Shown: in pieces, positions 16,569 through 25,304 of the stretch | Layout of the letters: each line of letters begins with the position of its first letter | How positions within the stretch are numbered: position 1 is the first letter of the stretch | Assembly (NCBI RefSeq): GCF_022812285.1 | Contig: NZ_CP093300.1 | Coordinates: 2,790,001 to 2,854,000 of the forward strand | DNA: 64,000 nt | Direction: 5' to 3' | DNA from: Alkalihalobacillus sp. LMS39 | GTDB lineage: Bacteria > Bacillota > Bacilli > Bacillales > Bacillaceae_F | Notes under the pieces: generated by a model | Told to the model about the DNA's origin: nothing | The model's database searches: none | What the model saw: the letters and a program-made list of their open reading frames with translations, nothing else | Program-made: the position numbers and the translations under genes

Positions 16569-17606
16569 TCAGGTTATAATTGAACCGAAAAATTGAGATA
16601 AATCTTCAACTTCATGTTTTTTGCCACGCCCCATAAGCTCTTCAACAGCCGCTTTAGGATTTTTCTTTTCAAAAACAACAGAATAAATAGCTTGTGTAAT
16701 CGGCATTTCCACATTTTCTTGTTTCGCTAAAAAATATGCTGCTTCTGTTGTCCGAATTCCTTCTACGACCATTCCCATCGTTTCTAATACTTCTTCCACA
16801 GATTTACCTTGACCTAATAAATGCCCCGCTCTCCAATTTCGACTATGGATACTTGTACATGTTACAATCAAATCTCCTAATCCAGAAAGCCCAGCAAATG
16901 TTAATGGATTCGCACCTAATTTCACTCCTAGTCGGGCAATTTCCGCTAACCCTCTAGTCATTAAAGCCGCTTTTGCGTTATCACCATAACCTAACCCGAC
17001 AATTAATCCCGCACCAAGCGCAATAATATTTTTTAATGCCCCTCCAAGTTCAACACCAATTAAATCCGAATTCGTGTACACACGAAAATGTTGATTGATA
17101 AATAAGTCCTGCACTTTTTCAGCGGCTTCTAAATGATAAGAAGAAACGGTTACCGTCGTTGGTTGTCTTGTACTCACTTCTTCAGCATGACTAGGGCCAG
17201 ATAATGTGAGTACAGCATTTACTTTATTTTCATCCATTTCTTCTTCAATCATTTCAGAAATCCGTTTAGAACTTCCAGGTTCAATGCCTTTACTTGCGTG
17301 AACAATCGTTATCGGCTTCATGATAATTTGATTGATTTCCTTTACGGTTTCACGAATCGCTTTTGTAGGGACAACAAGTAATACAGTGTCGACCTCACAA
17401 AGAACATCCTGTAGATTCGTATAGCCAACAATATTTTTTGGCAATGTAATATTCGGTAAATATTGGTGGTTTGTATGATGTTCATTAATTTCTGTCATTT
17501 GCTGCTCACGCCTACCCCATAACCGAACATGATGACCGTTATCTGCTAATACAATCGAAAGGGCTGTTCCCCAACTCCCTGCTCCGATTACCGCGATGTT
17601 TGCCAT
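16569..17606 (-). CDS. gpsA: Glycerol-3-phosphate dehydrogenase [NAD(P)+]
   Basis: GpsA reduces dihydroxyacetone phosphate to sn-glycerol-3-phosphate for phospholipid synthesis. The 345-residue protein shows the dinucleotide motif VIGAGSWGTALS near residues 6-17. It also has VHASKGIEPGS, LSGPSHAEEV and GGALKNIIALGAG with the catalytic Lys. The ATG at 17606 is preferred over 17618, because AAGGAATG would overlap the earlier codon. It is followed upstream by plsY, whose substrate is this product, so the pair forms a functional unit. Confidence 0.96.
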   Translation of the reverse strand: MANIAVIGAGSWGTALSIVLADNGHHVRLWGRREQQMTEINEHHTNHQYLPNITLPKNIVGYTNLQDVLCEVDTVLLVVPTKAIRETVKEINQIIMKPITIVHASKGIEPGSSKRISEMIEEEMDENKVNAVLTLSGPSHAEEVSTRQPTTVTVSSYHLEAAEKVQDLFINQHFRVYTNSDLIGVELGGALKNIIALGAGLIVGLGYGDNAKAALMTRGLAEIARLGVKLGANPLTFAGLSGLGDLIVTCTSIHSRNWRAGHLLGQGKSVEEVLETMGMVVEGIRTTEAAYFLAKQENVEMPITQAIYSVVFEKKNPKAAVEELMGRGKKHEVEDLSQFFGSIIT

Positions 17607-17645
17607 TTTATACAACATTCCTTTCCATAGAACAACCTTGCCAGC

Positions 17646-18260
17646 CTATGCCTTCTTTTGACCAAGTTTGCTTTCTTTCCCTTGAACAAGGCGAGTAATA
17701 TTGGCTCGATGTCTCCAAAACGATAGCACAGTGACAACCCAAGCTAAATAAAAATAGGATATAGGATAATCATATGTATTTTTCAACAAAATAATGGCAA
17801 TCGTTGTAGTTAACATAAATAAAAGTGATCCAAGCGATACAAATCTTGTAATCGCAATTGTTGCGATTGCTACCGCGCCTCCGATTAATGCAGGAATAAA
17901 CGCTAACGAAGCTATAGCACCAATTGTTGTCGCTACACCTTTTCCGCCGCGAAAACCGTAATACACAGGCCAGTTATGCCCAAGAATAGCCGCCAAACCA
18001 GCTAAGGCAGGCACAAGACCAGGGCCAGTTATAGCTACTGTAACAAGGACGGCCGCAACACCTTTTGCTACATCTAAAAGAAGAACAGTGACAGCTGGTC
18101 CAACCCCTAGCACACGCAACGTGTTTGTTGCACCAGCATTTCCACTTCCATGCTCTCGAATATCAACTTTTTTAATTTTTTTTGCGATGATATAACTAAA
18201 ACTTAGAGACCCTACTAAATACGAAGCAATAATTGCAATTACCGGAACCAAAATTTCCAT
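17646..18260 (-). CDS. plsY: Glycerol-3-phosphate acyltransferase PlsY
   Basis: PlsY transfers acyl groups from acyl-phosphate to glycerol-3-phosphate at the membrane. The 204-residue protein has five to six hydrophobic segments and the three family motifs: SGNAGATNTLRVLG near residue 39, GHNWPVYYGFRGGKGVATT near residue 93, and a later VSLGSLLF region. In B. subtilis plsY (yneS) is at another locus. Here it lies directly between der and gpsA, coupling the two steps of lipid precursor synthesis. Confidence 0.95.
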   Translation of the reverse strand: MEILVPVIAIIASYLVGSLSFSYIIAKKIKKVDIREHGSGNAGATNTLRVLGVGPAVTVLLLDVAKGVAAVLVTVAITGPGLVPALAGLAAILGHNWPVYYGFRGGKGVATTIGAIASLAFIPALIGGAVAIATIAITRFVSLGSLLFMLTTTIAIILLKNTYDYPISYFYLAWVVTVLSFWRHRANITRLVQGKESKLGQKKA

Positions 18261-18280
18261 AGTCCTCTCCCTTACGTCCG

Positions 18281-19594
18281 TTATTCATTTTTTCTTCTAG
18301 CAAAAATCTTAATTGGTGTTCCTTCAAAGTCAAACGTTGCCCGTAGTCTATTTTCTAAAAATCGCTCATATGAAAAGTGCATTAATTCTGGTTCATTTAC
18401 AAAGAAAACAAATGTTGGTGGTCCAACAGCTACTTGCGTTACATAATTGATTTTTAATCGTCTGCCATGGTCAGTTGGAGTCGGATTCATGGCTACAGCA
18501 TCCATAATCATGTCATTTAATACACTTGTTGATACTCGCAGATTATGATTCTCAGAGACTTTATTAACAGTTGGTAACACATGCTGTAATCTTTGCTTTG
18601 TTTTTGCTGATGTAAATAAAATCGGAGCATACGTTAAAAACAAAAAGTGATCACGAATTTTTTGCTCAAATTCCTTCATCGTTTTGTCATCTTTTTCAAT
18701 TGCATCCCATTTGTTTACAACAATAATAACAGCCCGGCCAGCTTCATGAGCATATCCTGCTATTTTTTTATCTTGTTCAATAATTCCTTCTTCTGCATTG
18801 ATAACGACTAAGACTACATCTGAACGTTCGATCGCTTTTAAGGAACGAAGTACACTATACTTTTCTGTACTTTCATACACTTTTCCTCTTTTTCTCATCC
18901 CGGCAGTATCAATTAATACATAGTCTTGTTCATCTCTTGAAAACGGTGTATCAATCGCATCTCTTGTCGTACCTGGAATATTACTCACAATGACTCGTTC
19001 TTCACCTAACATCGCATTAACTAAAGAGGATTTGCCAACATTCGGTCGGCCAATAAGCGATATCCGAATCGTATCTTCATCATACCCCTCATCAATTTCA
19101 TCAGGAAAATGTTGAATGACTTCATCCAATAAATCTCCTAACCCTAAACCATGTGTCCCAGAAATAGGATACGGCTCACCAATTCCTAAAGAATAAAACT
19201 CATATAAATCTTCTCGCATTTCTGGGTTGTCAATTTTATTTACACCTAATACAAGCGGCTTTTTCGAACGAAATAATATTTTTGCAACTTCTTGGTCAGC
19301 ATTTGTTACGCCTTCACGACCATTGACCATAAAGATGATAACGTCCGCTTCTTTTATCGCTAACTCTGCCTGCTCTCGCATTTGATTGAGTAACGGTTCG
19401 TCACCAATTTCAATTCCACCGGTGTCAATTAAATTAAATTCTTTATTTAACCATTCTGCTGAACTATATAACCGATCTCTCGTCACACCTGGGACATCTT
19501 CAACGATCGCCACTCTTTCTCCTACAATACGATTAAAGATGGTTGATTTACCAACATTTGGTCTCCCAACAATCGCTACAACTGGTTTTGGCAT
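18281..19594 (-). CDS. der: Double-GTPase ribosome assembly factor Der (EngA)
   Basis: Der is an essential GTPase for 50S subunit maturation. Two G domains are plain: [14 protein letters not shown] near residues 8-21 with DTGGIE and NKID, and [17 protein letters not shown] near residues 181-197 with DTAGMRK and NKWD. A C-terminal KH-like domain ends [13 protein letters not shown]. The ATG at 19594 gives 436 residues, the usual Bacillus length; codons up to 19624 are less likely. It is probably co-transcribed with plsY and gpsA. Confidence 0.97.
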   Translation of the reverse strand: MPKPVVAIVGRPNVGKSTIFNRIVGERVAIVEDVPGVTRDRLYSSAEWLNKEFNLIDTGGIEIGDEPLLNQMREQAELAIKEADVIIFMVNGREGVTNADQEVAKILFRSKKPLVLGVNKIDNPEMREDLYEFYSLGIGEPYPISGTHGLGLGDLLDEVIQHFPDEIDEGYDEDTIRISLIGRPNVGKSSLVNAMLGEERVIVSNIPGTTRDAIDTPFSRDEQDYVLIDTAGMRKRGKVYESTEKYSVLRSLKAIERSDVVLVVINAEEGIIEQDKKIAGYAHEAGRAVIIVVNKWDAIEKDDKTMKEFEQKIRDHFLFLTYAPILFTSAKTKQRLQHVLPTVNKVSENHNLRVSTSVLNDMIMDAVAMNPTPTDHGRRLKINYVTQVAVGPPTFVFFVNEPELMHFSYERFLENRLRATFDFEGTPIKIFARRKNE

Positions 19595-19700
19595 TTCGTC
19601 ACTACCTTTCAATTTTTCGAACACTGTTTCAACTTGGAAACATAACTAATATATTCTAACAAAAACAACGAACTTCGACAATATGACACCTCTGATTAGA

Positions 19701-20303
19701 TTATACTCCCACTTCTCTTTGTGATTTTTCCAATACTTTCTTGGATACCATTTCAGTAAACACTTCAAGAAAATACCAGAGAATTAACAGAAACAGCGTG
19801 ACAAATAACGCATCGAAAAACTGTAGGTGTCCAATCGTTTGCTCGACATAAATTGTTTGTAAAAAATTCGTCATGACAAGTTCACCTTGGCATGCGCCTA
19901 CAATAAAAACTGGAACACGCTTTTTCCGATTTGATACAAGAGCTAATACGAGGGCAGCATATAATAACCCAAGCATCCATGAACGGTCAAACAAAATAAT
20001 AACGGGGTCAAAAATTTCAAATAATTGAAACGAGATCCCTGCAAACGCAACAATTAAACTAACAACTAAAAAATATAATTGACTTCTTAAACGGACCGTT
20101 GTTAATAAAACATATCCAATAAGTAGGCAAAAAATAAACCCAACAGATATAGAATGCCCGAAAACTTCGATTTCTAAAGAAGCGAATATGAGTAAAAATA
20201 ATATCAATATACTATAGGTTGTTCTCTTTTTTCCTTTTTCCATAAAAAAATAAACACCGATCCAGAACATCCAACAAAACCAATAAAATAGCGCACCTTC
20301 CAT
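19701..20303 (-). CDS. yphA: YphA-family membrane protein
   Basis: A 200-residue protein with about six hydrophobic segments and a short basic tail (SKKVLEKSQREVGV). Position between der and ypzI/fni and the length match B. subtilis YphA, whose function is unknown. No enzymatic motif is seen. It has its own SD (GGTGATATA-type, weak) and is not overlapped by neighbours. Confidence 0.8.
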   Translation of the reverse strand: MEGALFYWFCWMFWIGVYFFMEKGKKRTTYSILILFLLIFASLEIEVFGHSISVGFIFCLLIGYVLLTTVRLRSQLYFLVVSLIVAFAGISFQLFEIFDPVIILFDRSWMLGLLYAALVLALVSNRKKRVPVFIVGACQGELVMTNFLQTIYVEQTIGHLQFFDALFVTLFLLILWYFLEVFTEMVSKKVLEKSQREVGV

Positions 20304-20372
20304 TATATCACCTCGACAGTACCATTATTGTCGATTTTTTAGCTTATAATCACATTTTTTTGAAAAAAGAGC

Positions 20373-20402
20373 GCATCAATGATTCAAAATATGATAATAC
20401 TA
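20373..20402 (+). promoter_or_regulatory. Candidate SigG/SigF promoter of ypzI
   Basis: GCATCA at 20373-20378 and AATACTA at 20396-20402 are separated by 17 bases, resembling the forespore promoter pattern (GNATR then CATACTA-like). It lies 23 bases before the ypzI start. This is a match by eye only. Confidence 0.35.
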
Positions 20403-20425
20403 CTATGCAAAAGGGGGCGAATTGA

Positions 20426-20557
20426 ATGGGTAAAGACCGTCAAGAAAAAAAGCTTAGAAAAGAAGGTCATGTTGAAGCAGACCGTGACCAAAATTTAAAA
20501 TACGGTGGATCAGCAAAATTAGAAGGACCTGAAGACGCTAGAAAACGACAACGATAA
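20426..20557 (+). CDS. ypzI: YpzI-family small protein
   Basis: A 43-codon gene beginning MGKDRQEKKLRKEGHVEADR and ending ARKRQR; it is highly charged and probably disordered. It closely resembles B. subtilis YpzI, which sits at the same chromosomal position. It has a good SD (AAGGGGGCG) and a forespore-like promoter. Its stop codon forms the first bases of repeat A3. Function is unknown. Confidence 0.85.
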   Translation: MGKDRQEKKLRKEGHVEADRDQNLKYGGSAKLEGPEDARKRQR

Positions 20558-20730
20558 GAAAAACGCGGAGCGTCTTTTCTTTCAAGCGAAGTGCGGAGCC
20601 CTGCCCGCTTTTAACAGTGAACCCCAAGTGCTTTTCTTGGGGTGAAACGCGCAGGTGCGCAGCCTTCGCTCTTCTAGAATAAGCTTTCACAGCTTCGTTG
20701 CTATACCAAAATTTTTATACTTTCTTATCT
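20555..20730. repeat. Repeat family A, copy 3 (full length)
   Basis: A full-length copy of about 176 bp. It has the 5' module TAAGAAAAACGCGGAGCGTC, a GAAGTGCGGAGCCCTGCCCGC block, the hairpin CCCCAAG...CTTGGGG, GCGCAGGTGCGCAGC, and the 3' module ending TTTCTTATC. It overlaps the ypzI stop codon and is followed two bases later by short copy A4. Confidence 0.85.
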
Positions 20731-20732
20731 TT

Positions 20733-20797
20733 TAAGAAAAACGCAGAGCGTCTTTTCGTTTCAAAGCTTCATTGCTATACCAAAATTTTTCTTATCT
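20733..20797. repeat. Repeat family A, copy 4 (short form, tandem to copy 3)
   Basis: A 65-bp short form keeping only the 5' and 3' modules, almost identical in layout to copy 2 at 14837. The tandem arrangement of a long and a short form suggests internal deletion or head-to-tail insertion. Confidence 0.8.
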
Positions 20798-20811
20798 TTT
20801 AAATAAGAATA

Positions 20812-20848
20812 GGGAATCATAGGTCTAAAGCGAGACCAATGATTCCCT
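20812..20848 (-). terminator. Hairpin after fni
   Basis: GGGAATCAT and ATGATTCCC pair around a second small stem, GGTCT/AGACC. On the minus strand it follows the fni stop and is trailed by the moderately U-rich TATTCTTATTT. Confidence 0.6.
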
Positions 20849-20861
20849 TTCCCATTCGGTT

Positions 20862-21911
20862 TTATTTCTCACAATAACCCTTCGGTTGACAACCTCTTTG
20901 TTCCAACCAATGGTATGTTTTTCCACTGATGACGAGAGGGGTTTGCTGTAGACTTGAAATCGTAGGACAACCTAATGCTGTCATTAGGATTTTCATATCG
21001 TCTACAAGTTCATGAATGGCTTCAAGAAGCCCGTCCTGACCTGATTGAAGTAGAATTTGTAAAAAGTGGCCAGCAAAACCTAACGCCGATGCTCCTAGCG
21101 CTATCGACTTCACTCCATCTAAACTATTTGTAAGTCCTCCTGAAGCAATGACTGAAAGGGTCGGTTGACTTTTTTTTACTTCAACAATAGACGCTGTTGT
21201 CGTAATTCCCCACTCATTAAAATAGTCGAGTTGTTTTTTTCTTCGTAAATTTTCAATTTTTGAGAAATTCGTCCCACCAAATCCACCAACATCAACAACC
21301 GTTACACCAATACTCGCTAATTGTGTAGCGGCTTCTTTACTCATGCCAAACCCGACCTCTTTTACGATGACGGGAACTTCACTTTCTTTTACTATCGCTT
21401 CAATCCGTTGTAACGCATTCGTGAAAGTGCGGTCTCCTTCTGGCATAACAAGTTCTTGGACGACATTTAAATGAATTTGGAGGGCATTTGCCTCAATCAT
21501 TTGAACAGCTCGTTTTGCTTGGTCTACTGATGCTTCACTTCCAAGATTGGCAATGATCGTTCCATTAGGATTTGAAGTTCTCACTATTTTATATGTTTCT
21601 TGTTCTTTTTCATCTTTTATAGCTGCCATTTGTGAACCGACAGCCATCGCAATCTTCGCTTCGTTTGCGACTTCTGCTAGCTGTTGGTTAATATTCTTTG
21701 TTTTCTCTCCACCGCCACCTGTCATTGCATTGATAAAAATCGGCGAACATAAGGAGAGTTCGCCGATTTCGGTAGTCATATCGATGCAATGATAATCACT
21801 GTTTGGCAGGCTTTGGTGAACAAATTGGATATCCTCAAATCCATGATTTCCTTTTTGTCCTGTTGTTATAGCATGATGAATATGCTCTTGTTTTCGAATT
21901 GCCCTGCTCAA
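20862..21911 (-). CDS. fni: Type 2 isopentenyl-diphosphate delta-isomerase
   Basis: Fni interconverts IPP and DMAPP using reduced FMN. The 349-residue protein begins [10 protein letters not shown] and has [20 protein letters not shown] near residues 62-81 and AVGSQMAAI. It also has [13 protein letters not shown] and [20 protein letters not shown] (FMN phosphate site). It is of the flavin-dependent type rather than the type 1 metal enzyme. It supplies DMAPP used by HepS/HepT. It sits 10 bases downstream of ypfD on the same strand. Confidence 0.96.
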   Translation of the reverse strand: MSRAIRKQEHIHHAITTGQKGNHGFEDIQFVHQSLPNSDYHCIDMTTEIGELSLCSPIFINAMTGGGGEKTKNINQQLAEVANEAKIAMAVGSQMAAIKDEKEQETYKIVRTSNPNGTIIANLGSEASVDQAKRAVQMIEANALQIHLNVVQELVMPEGDRTFTNALQRIEAIVKESEVPVIVKEVGFGMSKEAATQLASIGVTVVDVGGFGGTNFSKIENLRRKKQLDYFNEWGITTTASIVEVKKSQPTLSVIASGGLTNSLDGVKSIALGASALGFAGHFLQILLQSGQDGLLEAIHELVDDMKILMTALGCPTISSLQQTPLVISGKTYHWLEQRGCQPKGYCEK

Positions 21912-21921
21912 TAGGGATCAC

Positions 21922-23061
21922 CTACGATTTATATTTTTTTAATTTATCACCAATCATATCACCAAGAGAAAATCCACTATGCTCTTCATCCCGTTGATAT
22001 TCTTGATGATTATTGTCTTCATAACTATCTTCTTCTAGTGCCCGAATACTTAATGATATCCGTTTTTCATCCACATTTAAATCTAGTACTTTCGCTTCAA
22101 CGGTTTGACCTTCTTTTAATACTTCACCTGGCGTACCAATGTGGCGATTTGCGATTTGTGAAATATGAACTAACCCTTCCACCCCAGGAGCAACTTCAAT
22201 AAAAGCACCGAACGAAACAAGTCGTTTTACTTCTCCAGAAACGACATCTCCAGCTTTCACCGTTTGGGCTAATGTATCCCATGGTCCTGGTAACGTATCT
22301 TTAATCGATAATGAAATTCTTTCATTCTCAACATCGACAGAAAGAATTTTCACTTTCACATTCTCCCCTTCGCTCACTACATCAGCAGGAGTATCAACAT
22401 GTTGGTGTGAAAGCTGAGAAATATGTACAAGACCATCTACACCGCCAACATCAACAAATGCACCAAAGTCAGTTAATCGTTGGACCGTACCTTCAACAAT
22501 ATCACCTTCTTTAATTTCAGCAAGCACTTGTTTTTTCTTTTGGTTTTCTTCTTCATCAAGAACGGCACGTTGAGAAAGAATTAATTTATTATTACTTTGG
22601 TCGATTTCCGCTACTTTTAAGCGAAGCGTTCGTCCTTTATAATCAGAGAAATCTTCGACAAAATGACGTTCAACAAGAGACGCTGGGATAAAGCCGCGAA
22701 CACCAACATCCACAACCAATCCACCTTTTACAACTTCTGCCACTTCTGCTTCAATCGTCTGTCCACTCTCAAATTGTTCTTGCAATGTTTGCCATGCTTT
22801 TTCCGCAACAACGGCTTTCTTTGAAAGCACAAGTTCATCGTCTTCAACTTTGGTTACTTTCAATTCAACTTCATCATCAACTTGCAATACATCACTTACT
22901 TTTTCAACATGAAGACTGGATAGCTCACTAATGGGAATGATTCCGTCTACTTTGAAGCCTACATCGACAAAAGCTTGTTTATCCTCTACCTTTGTAATCT
23001 TTCCTGTTACGACATCCCCTACTTGAAAGGATTTCATTTCATGATTATTTTCTTCAACCAT
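21922..23061 (-). CDS. ypfD: S1 RNA-binding domain protein (ribosomal protein S1 homologue)
   Basis: Four tandem S1 (OB-fold) domains are visible: about residues 10-78 (GDVVTGKITKVEDKQAFVDV), 95-165 (GGLVVDVGVRGFIPASLV), 185-253 (DFGAFVDVGGVDGLVHISQL) and 270-338 (SFGAFIEVAPGVEGLVHISQ). At about 379 residues it is the short Firmicute form of RpsA rather than the six-domain enterobacterial form. The ATG at 23061 has AAGGAGG 8 bases upstream and is preferred over 23079. The acidic C-terminal tail is typical. Confidence 0.95.
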   Translation of the reverse strand: MVEENNHEMKSFQVGDVVTGKITKVEDKQAFVDVGFKVDGIIPISELSSLHVEKVSDVLQVDDEVELKVTKVEDDELVLSKKAVVAEKAWQTLQEQFESGQTIEAEVAEVVKGGLVVDVGVRGFIPASLVERHFVEDFSDYKGRTLRLKVAEIDQSNNKLILSQRAVLDEEENQKKKQVLAEIKEGDIVEGTVQRLTDFGAFVDVGGVDGLVHISQLSHQHVDTPADVVSEGENVKVKILSVDVENERISLSIKDTLPGPWDTLAQTVKAGDVVSGEVKRLVSFGAFIEVAPGVEGLVHISQIANRHIGTPGEVLKEGQTVEAKVLDLNVDEKRISLSIRALEEDSYEDNNHQEYQRDEEHSGFSLGDMIGDKLKKYKS

Positions 23062-23163
23062 TGACGTTACCTCCTTCAATTCCTGCTTATTTGCAGAACC
23101 ATCTTCCTCGAAAATTTTTTATAAATACTTTCACGTTCGTGAAAGAAATTTAACTGTAAGATT

Positions 23164-23751
23164 TTATTTTGATTGATGTTGTTCTATTAGTATACGAATC
23201 TCATTCATAATCGTTGCTGTTGTTTCCTCAACTGATACCTTTTCTTCTTTTAACGGTGTCATATTAATGGGTTTTCCATACACAAGTGTAAGTGGTTTAA
23301 AAAGCTTGTACGGGCCAACAATGGCACATGGGATAACAGTTGCTTCTGTACGGAGGGCAAAAAATCCTGCTCCCGCTAAACCTTTTTGCAATTTTCCATC
23401 TTTACTTCTTGTTCCCTCTGGAAATAACCCTATTATGTTACCTTCTTTGAGCAATGTCATTGCCGTACGCATCGCCTGTTTATCACTCATACCACGACGA
23501 ACAGGAAATGCACCAAGAATAGGTAGAATTGTTTTTAATACCGGAACGGTAAATAATTCTTGTTTTGCCATATAACAAATATTTCGTTTAATATACGCCC
23601 CTAAAAAAGGCGGATCAAGATTACTAATGTGGTTGCAGCAAAACAAAACTGGACCTGTTTCCGGGATATTTTCTTTCCCAATCACACGCACTTTATAAAA
23701 GGTTGATAAATAAAGGCGGCTAACAAATTGACCAAAACGATATAATTTCAT
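23164..23751 (-). CDS. plsC: 1-acyl-sn-glycerol-3-phosphate acyltransferase
   Basis: PlsC acylates lysophosphatidic acid to phosphatidic acid at the membrane. The 195-residue protein has motif I NHISNLDPPF near residue 41, RGMSDKQAMRTAM and motif III LFPEGTRSKDGKLQKG near residue 109. The ATG at 23751 fits the family N-terminus MKLYRFGQFV; codons up to 23769 would overlap cmk. It follows cmk by 4 bases, as in many Bacillus genomes. Confidence 0.93.
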   Translation of the reverse strand: MKLYRFGQFVSRLYLSTFYKVRVIGKENIPETGPVLFCCNHISNLDPPFLGAYIKRNICYMAKQELFTVPVLKTILPILGAFPVRRGMSDKQAMRTAMTLLKEGNIIGLFPEGTRSKDGKLQKGLAGAGFFALRTEATVIPCAIVGPYKLFKPLTLVYGKPINMTPLKEEKVSVEETTATIMNEIRILIEQHQSK

Positions 23752-23755
23752 TCCC

Positions 23756-24424
23756 TTATACCCTTTCATTCACTAACTCTAGTATATGTGCTACAACTTC
23801 ATCAATTGTCAAAGTTGTTGTATTTACTTCAATGGCATCTTCTGCTTTTTGAAGAGGGGCAACTTCTCTACTAGAATCTAACTCATCTCGTGTTGCAATT
23901 TCTTGTTTTAACGTTGCTAAATCTGAAGGAAGACCTTTTTCAATATTTTGCTCATGTCTTCGTTTTGCACGTTCATCTACTGAAGCGGTTAAAAATACTT
24001 TCACTTCTGCATTAGGCAAAACATGAGTACCTATATCTCGTCCATCTAAAACCGCTCCACCTTCTTTTGCCATTTCTCGTTGCATGTTTAACATGCTCAT
24101 TCGAATGGCTCGATGTTTTGCTACAGCAGAAACAAGATTTGTCACTTCTGTTGAACGAATCGCTTCTGTGACATTTTCATCATTCACAAACACATATGTT
24201 CCTTCTTCAGACACTTTTAACTGAATGTGAATTGAATCTAATAGATGACTTAGCAATGCCTCATCTTCAGGATCAATTCCTTGTTTAAGGGCAAAATATG
24301 TTAAGGCACGGTACATCGCCCCAGTATCTATGTATAAAAACGAGAGGTGGTCAGCTACTCGTTTCGCTACTGTGCTTTTCCCTGCTCCAGCTGGACCATC
24401 AATCGCTATGTTTATTCTTTTCAT
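23756..24424 (-). CDS. cmk: Cytidylate kinase
   Basis: Cmk phosphorylates CMP and dCMP. The 222-residue protein has the P-loop IAIDGPAGAGKSTVAKR near residues 5-21, YIDTGAMYRALTY near 31-43, VLDGRDIGTHVLPNAEVKVF and a RRHEQN region, all typical. The stop is 4 bases before plsC. The ypfD-plsC-cmk neighbourhood is conserved in Bacillaceae. Confidence 0.97.
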   Translation of the reverse strand: MKRINIAIDGPAGAGKSTVAKRVADHLSFLYIDTGAMYRALTYFALKQGIDPEDEALLSHLLDSIHIQLKVSEEGTYVFVNDENVTEAIRSTEVTNLVSAVAKHRAIRMSMLNMQREMAKEGGAVLDGRDIGTHVLPNAEVKVFLTASVDERAKRRHEQNIEKGLPSDLATLKQEIATRDELDSSREVAPLQKAEDAIEVNTTTLTIDEVVAHILELVNERV

Positions 24425-24494
24425 AATGCACCCCTATACTATCATCACATATTCGTCATTAAATATGATACCATAATCATTTTACATGGTCTAA

Positions 24495-25157
24495 TTAAAG
24501 ACCTTTTCGGTGAAGTAATGCTTGTCTTTCAAAACAGTAACGTACTACTCTTTGCCTGTCTCGTTCATGAATCGATGAAAACTCTAGTGAAGCTCTTTCT
24601 CTCGTTTCATCTAACTTTTGAAAAACTCGAATTATTTTACATGTTGCCCTTATATAAAAAATCTCGCCAGATTTCATATGAAGGACAAACCAACAAATCA
24701 CTTCTCCTTGGTCTGGTAAGTTTTTTCCTGGGGGGACACTAATCGCAATCCCGCCTCCACTTAAATCCAGACTTAATGTTGTAAATGGTTCAAAAACACC
24801 TTCTGGGCTGTGAACAGCGACATCGACCCCAGTATCAACTCGCACATAATTTCGACGTTGAATTCGACTGTATTTATCTTTACCTGGGTCCTGCAAAATA
24901 AAAATCGGGATATTTTCTGCCCGTCTTTCTTCTAATTTAGTTTCAAACGAGTATACTGCTTTGTCTTTTCCTACAAACCACCCGTAAAACTCCGTACCAA
25001 TATAAAATAATCCTGGTTTATTTGTCTCGATATGAATCGGATGATCTATGATGAGCTTGTCCCCTTTACGGTCAACAAGTCGACATTTATATTCTTCGTG
25101 TTCGAACCCAGATGAATTTTTTAATTGAAGATGAATCGTTGCTCCAATCTCGATCAA
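24495..25157 (-). CDS. ypfA: PilZ-domain flagellar brake protein (MotI/YpfA)
   Basis: A 220-residue YcgR-like protein. The N-terminal YcgR domain covers about residues 1-90 and the C-terminal PilZ domain about 95-215. The c-di-GMP-binding motifs are present: RRNYVRVDTG near residue 100, matching RxxxR, and LDLSGGGIAI near residue 130, matching D/NxSxxG. In B. subtilis this protein binds MotA when loaded with c-di-GMP and stops flagellar rotation. Lies between cmk and ypeB in the conserved order. Confidence 0.93.
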   Translation of the reverse strand: MIEIGATIHLQLKNSSGFEHEEYKCRLVDRKGDKLIIDHPIHIETNKPGLFYIGTEFYGWFVGKDKAVYSFETKLEERRAENIPIFILQDPGKDKYSRIQRRNYVRVDTGVDVAVHSPEGVFEPFTTLSLDLSGGGIAISVPPGKNLPDQGEVICWFVLHMKSGEIFYIRATCKIIRVFQKLDETRERASLEFSSIHERDRQRVVRYCFERQALLHRKGL

Positions 25158-25264
25158 TGGTCATTTTCCTCCCATGTTCCTAATAAATAGGGTCGCTTCA
25201 CTTTCCCAGTGTTTTTTCAAGGAAAGGAATATTTTTATTATATTATTATTATGGCACGAATTGA

Positions 25265-25300
25265 GAAAAAGAAGAAGCGTATTTGCCTCTTCTTTTTAAA
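25265..25300 (-). terminator. Intrinsic terminator after ypeB
   Basis: Minus-strand AAAAAGAAGAGGCAAATACG then CTTCTTCTTTTT, a stem directly after the ypeB stop. It ends the sleB-ypeB operon. Confidence 0.8.
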
Positions 25301-25304
25301 AAAA

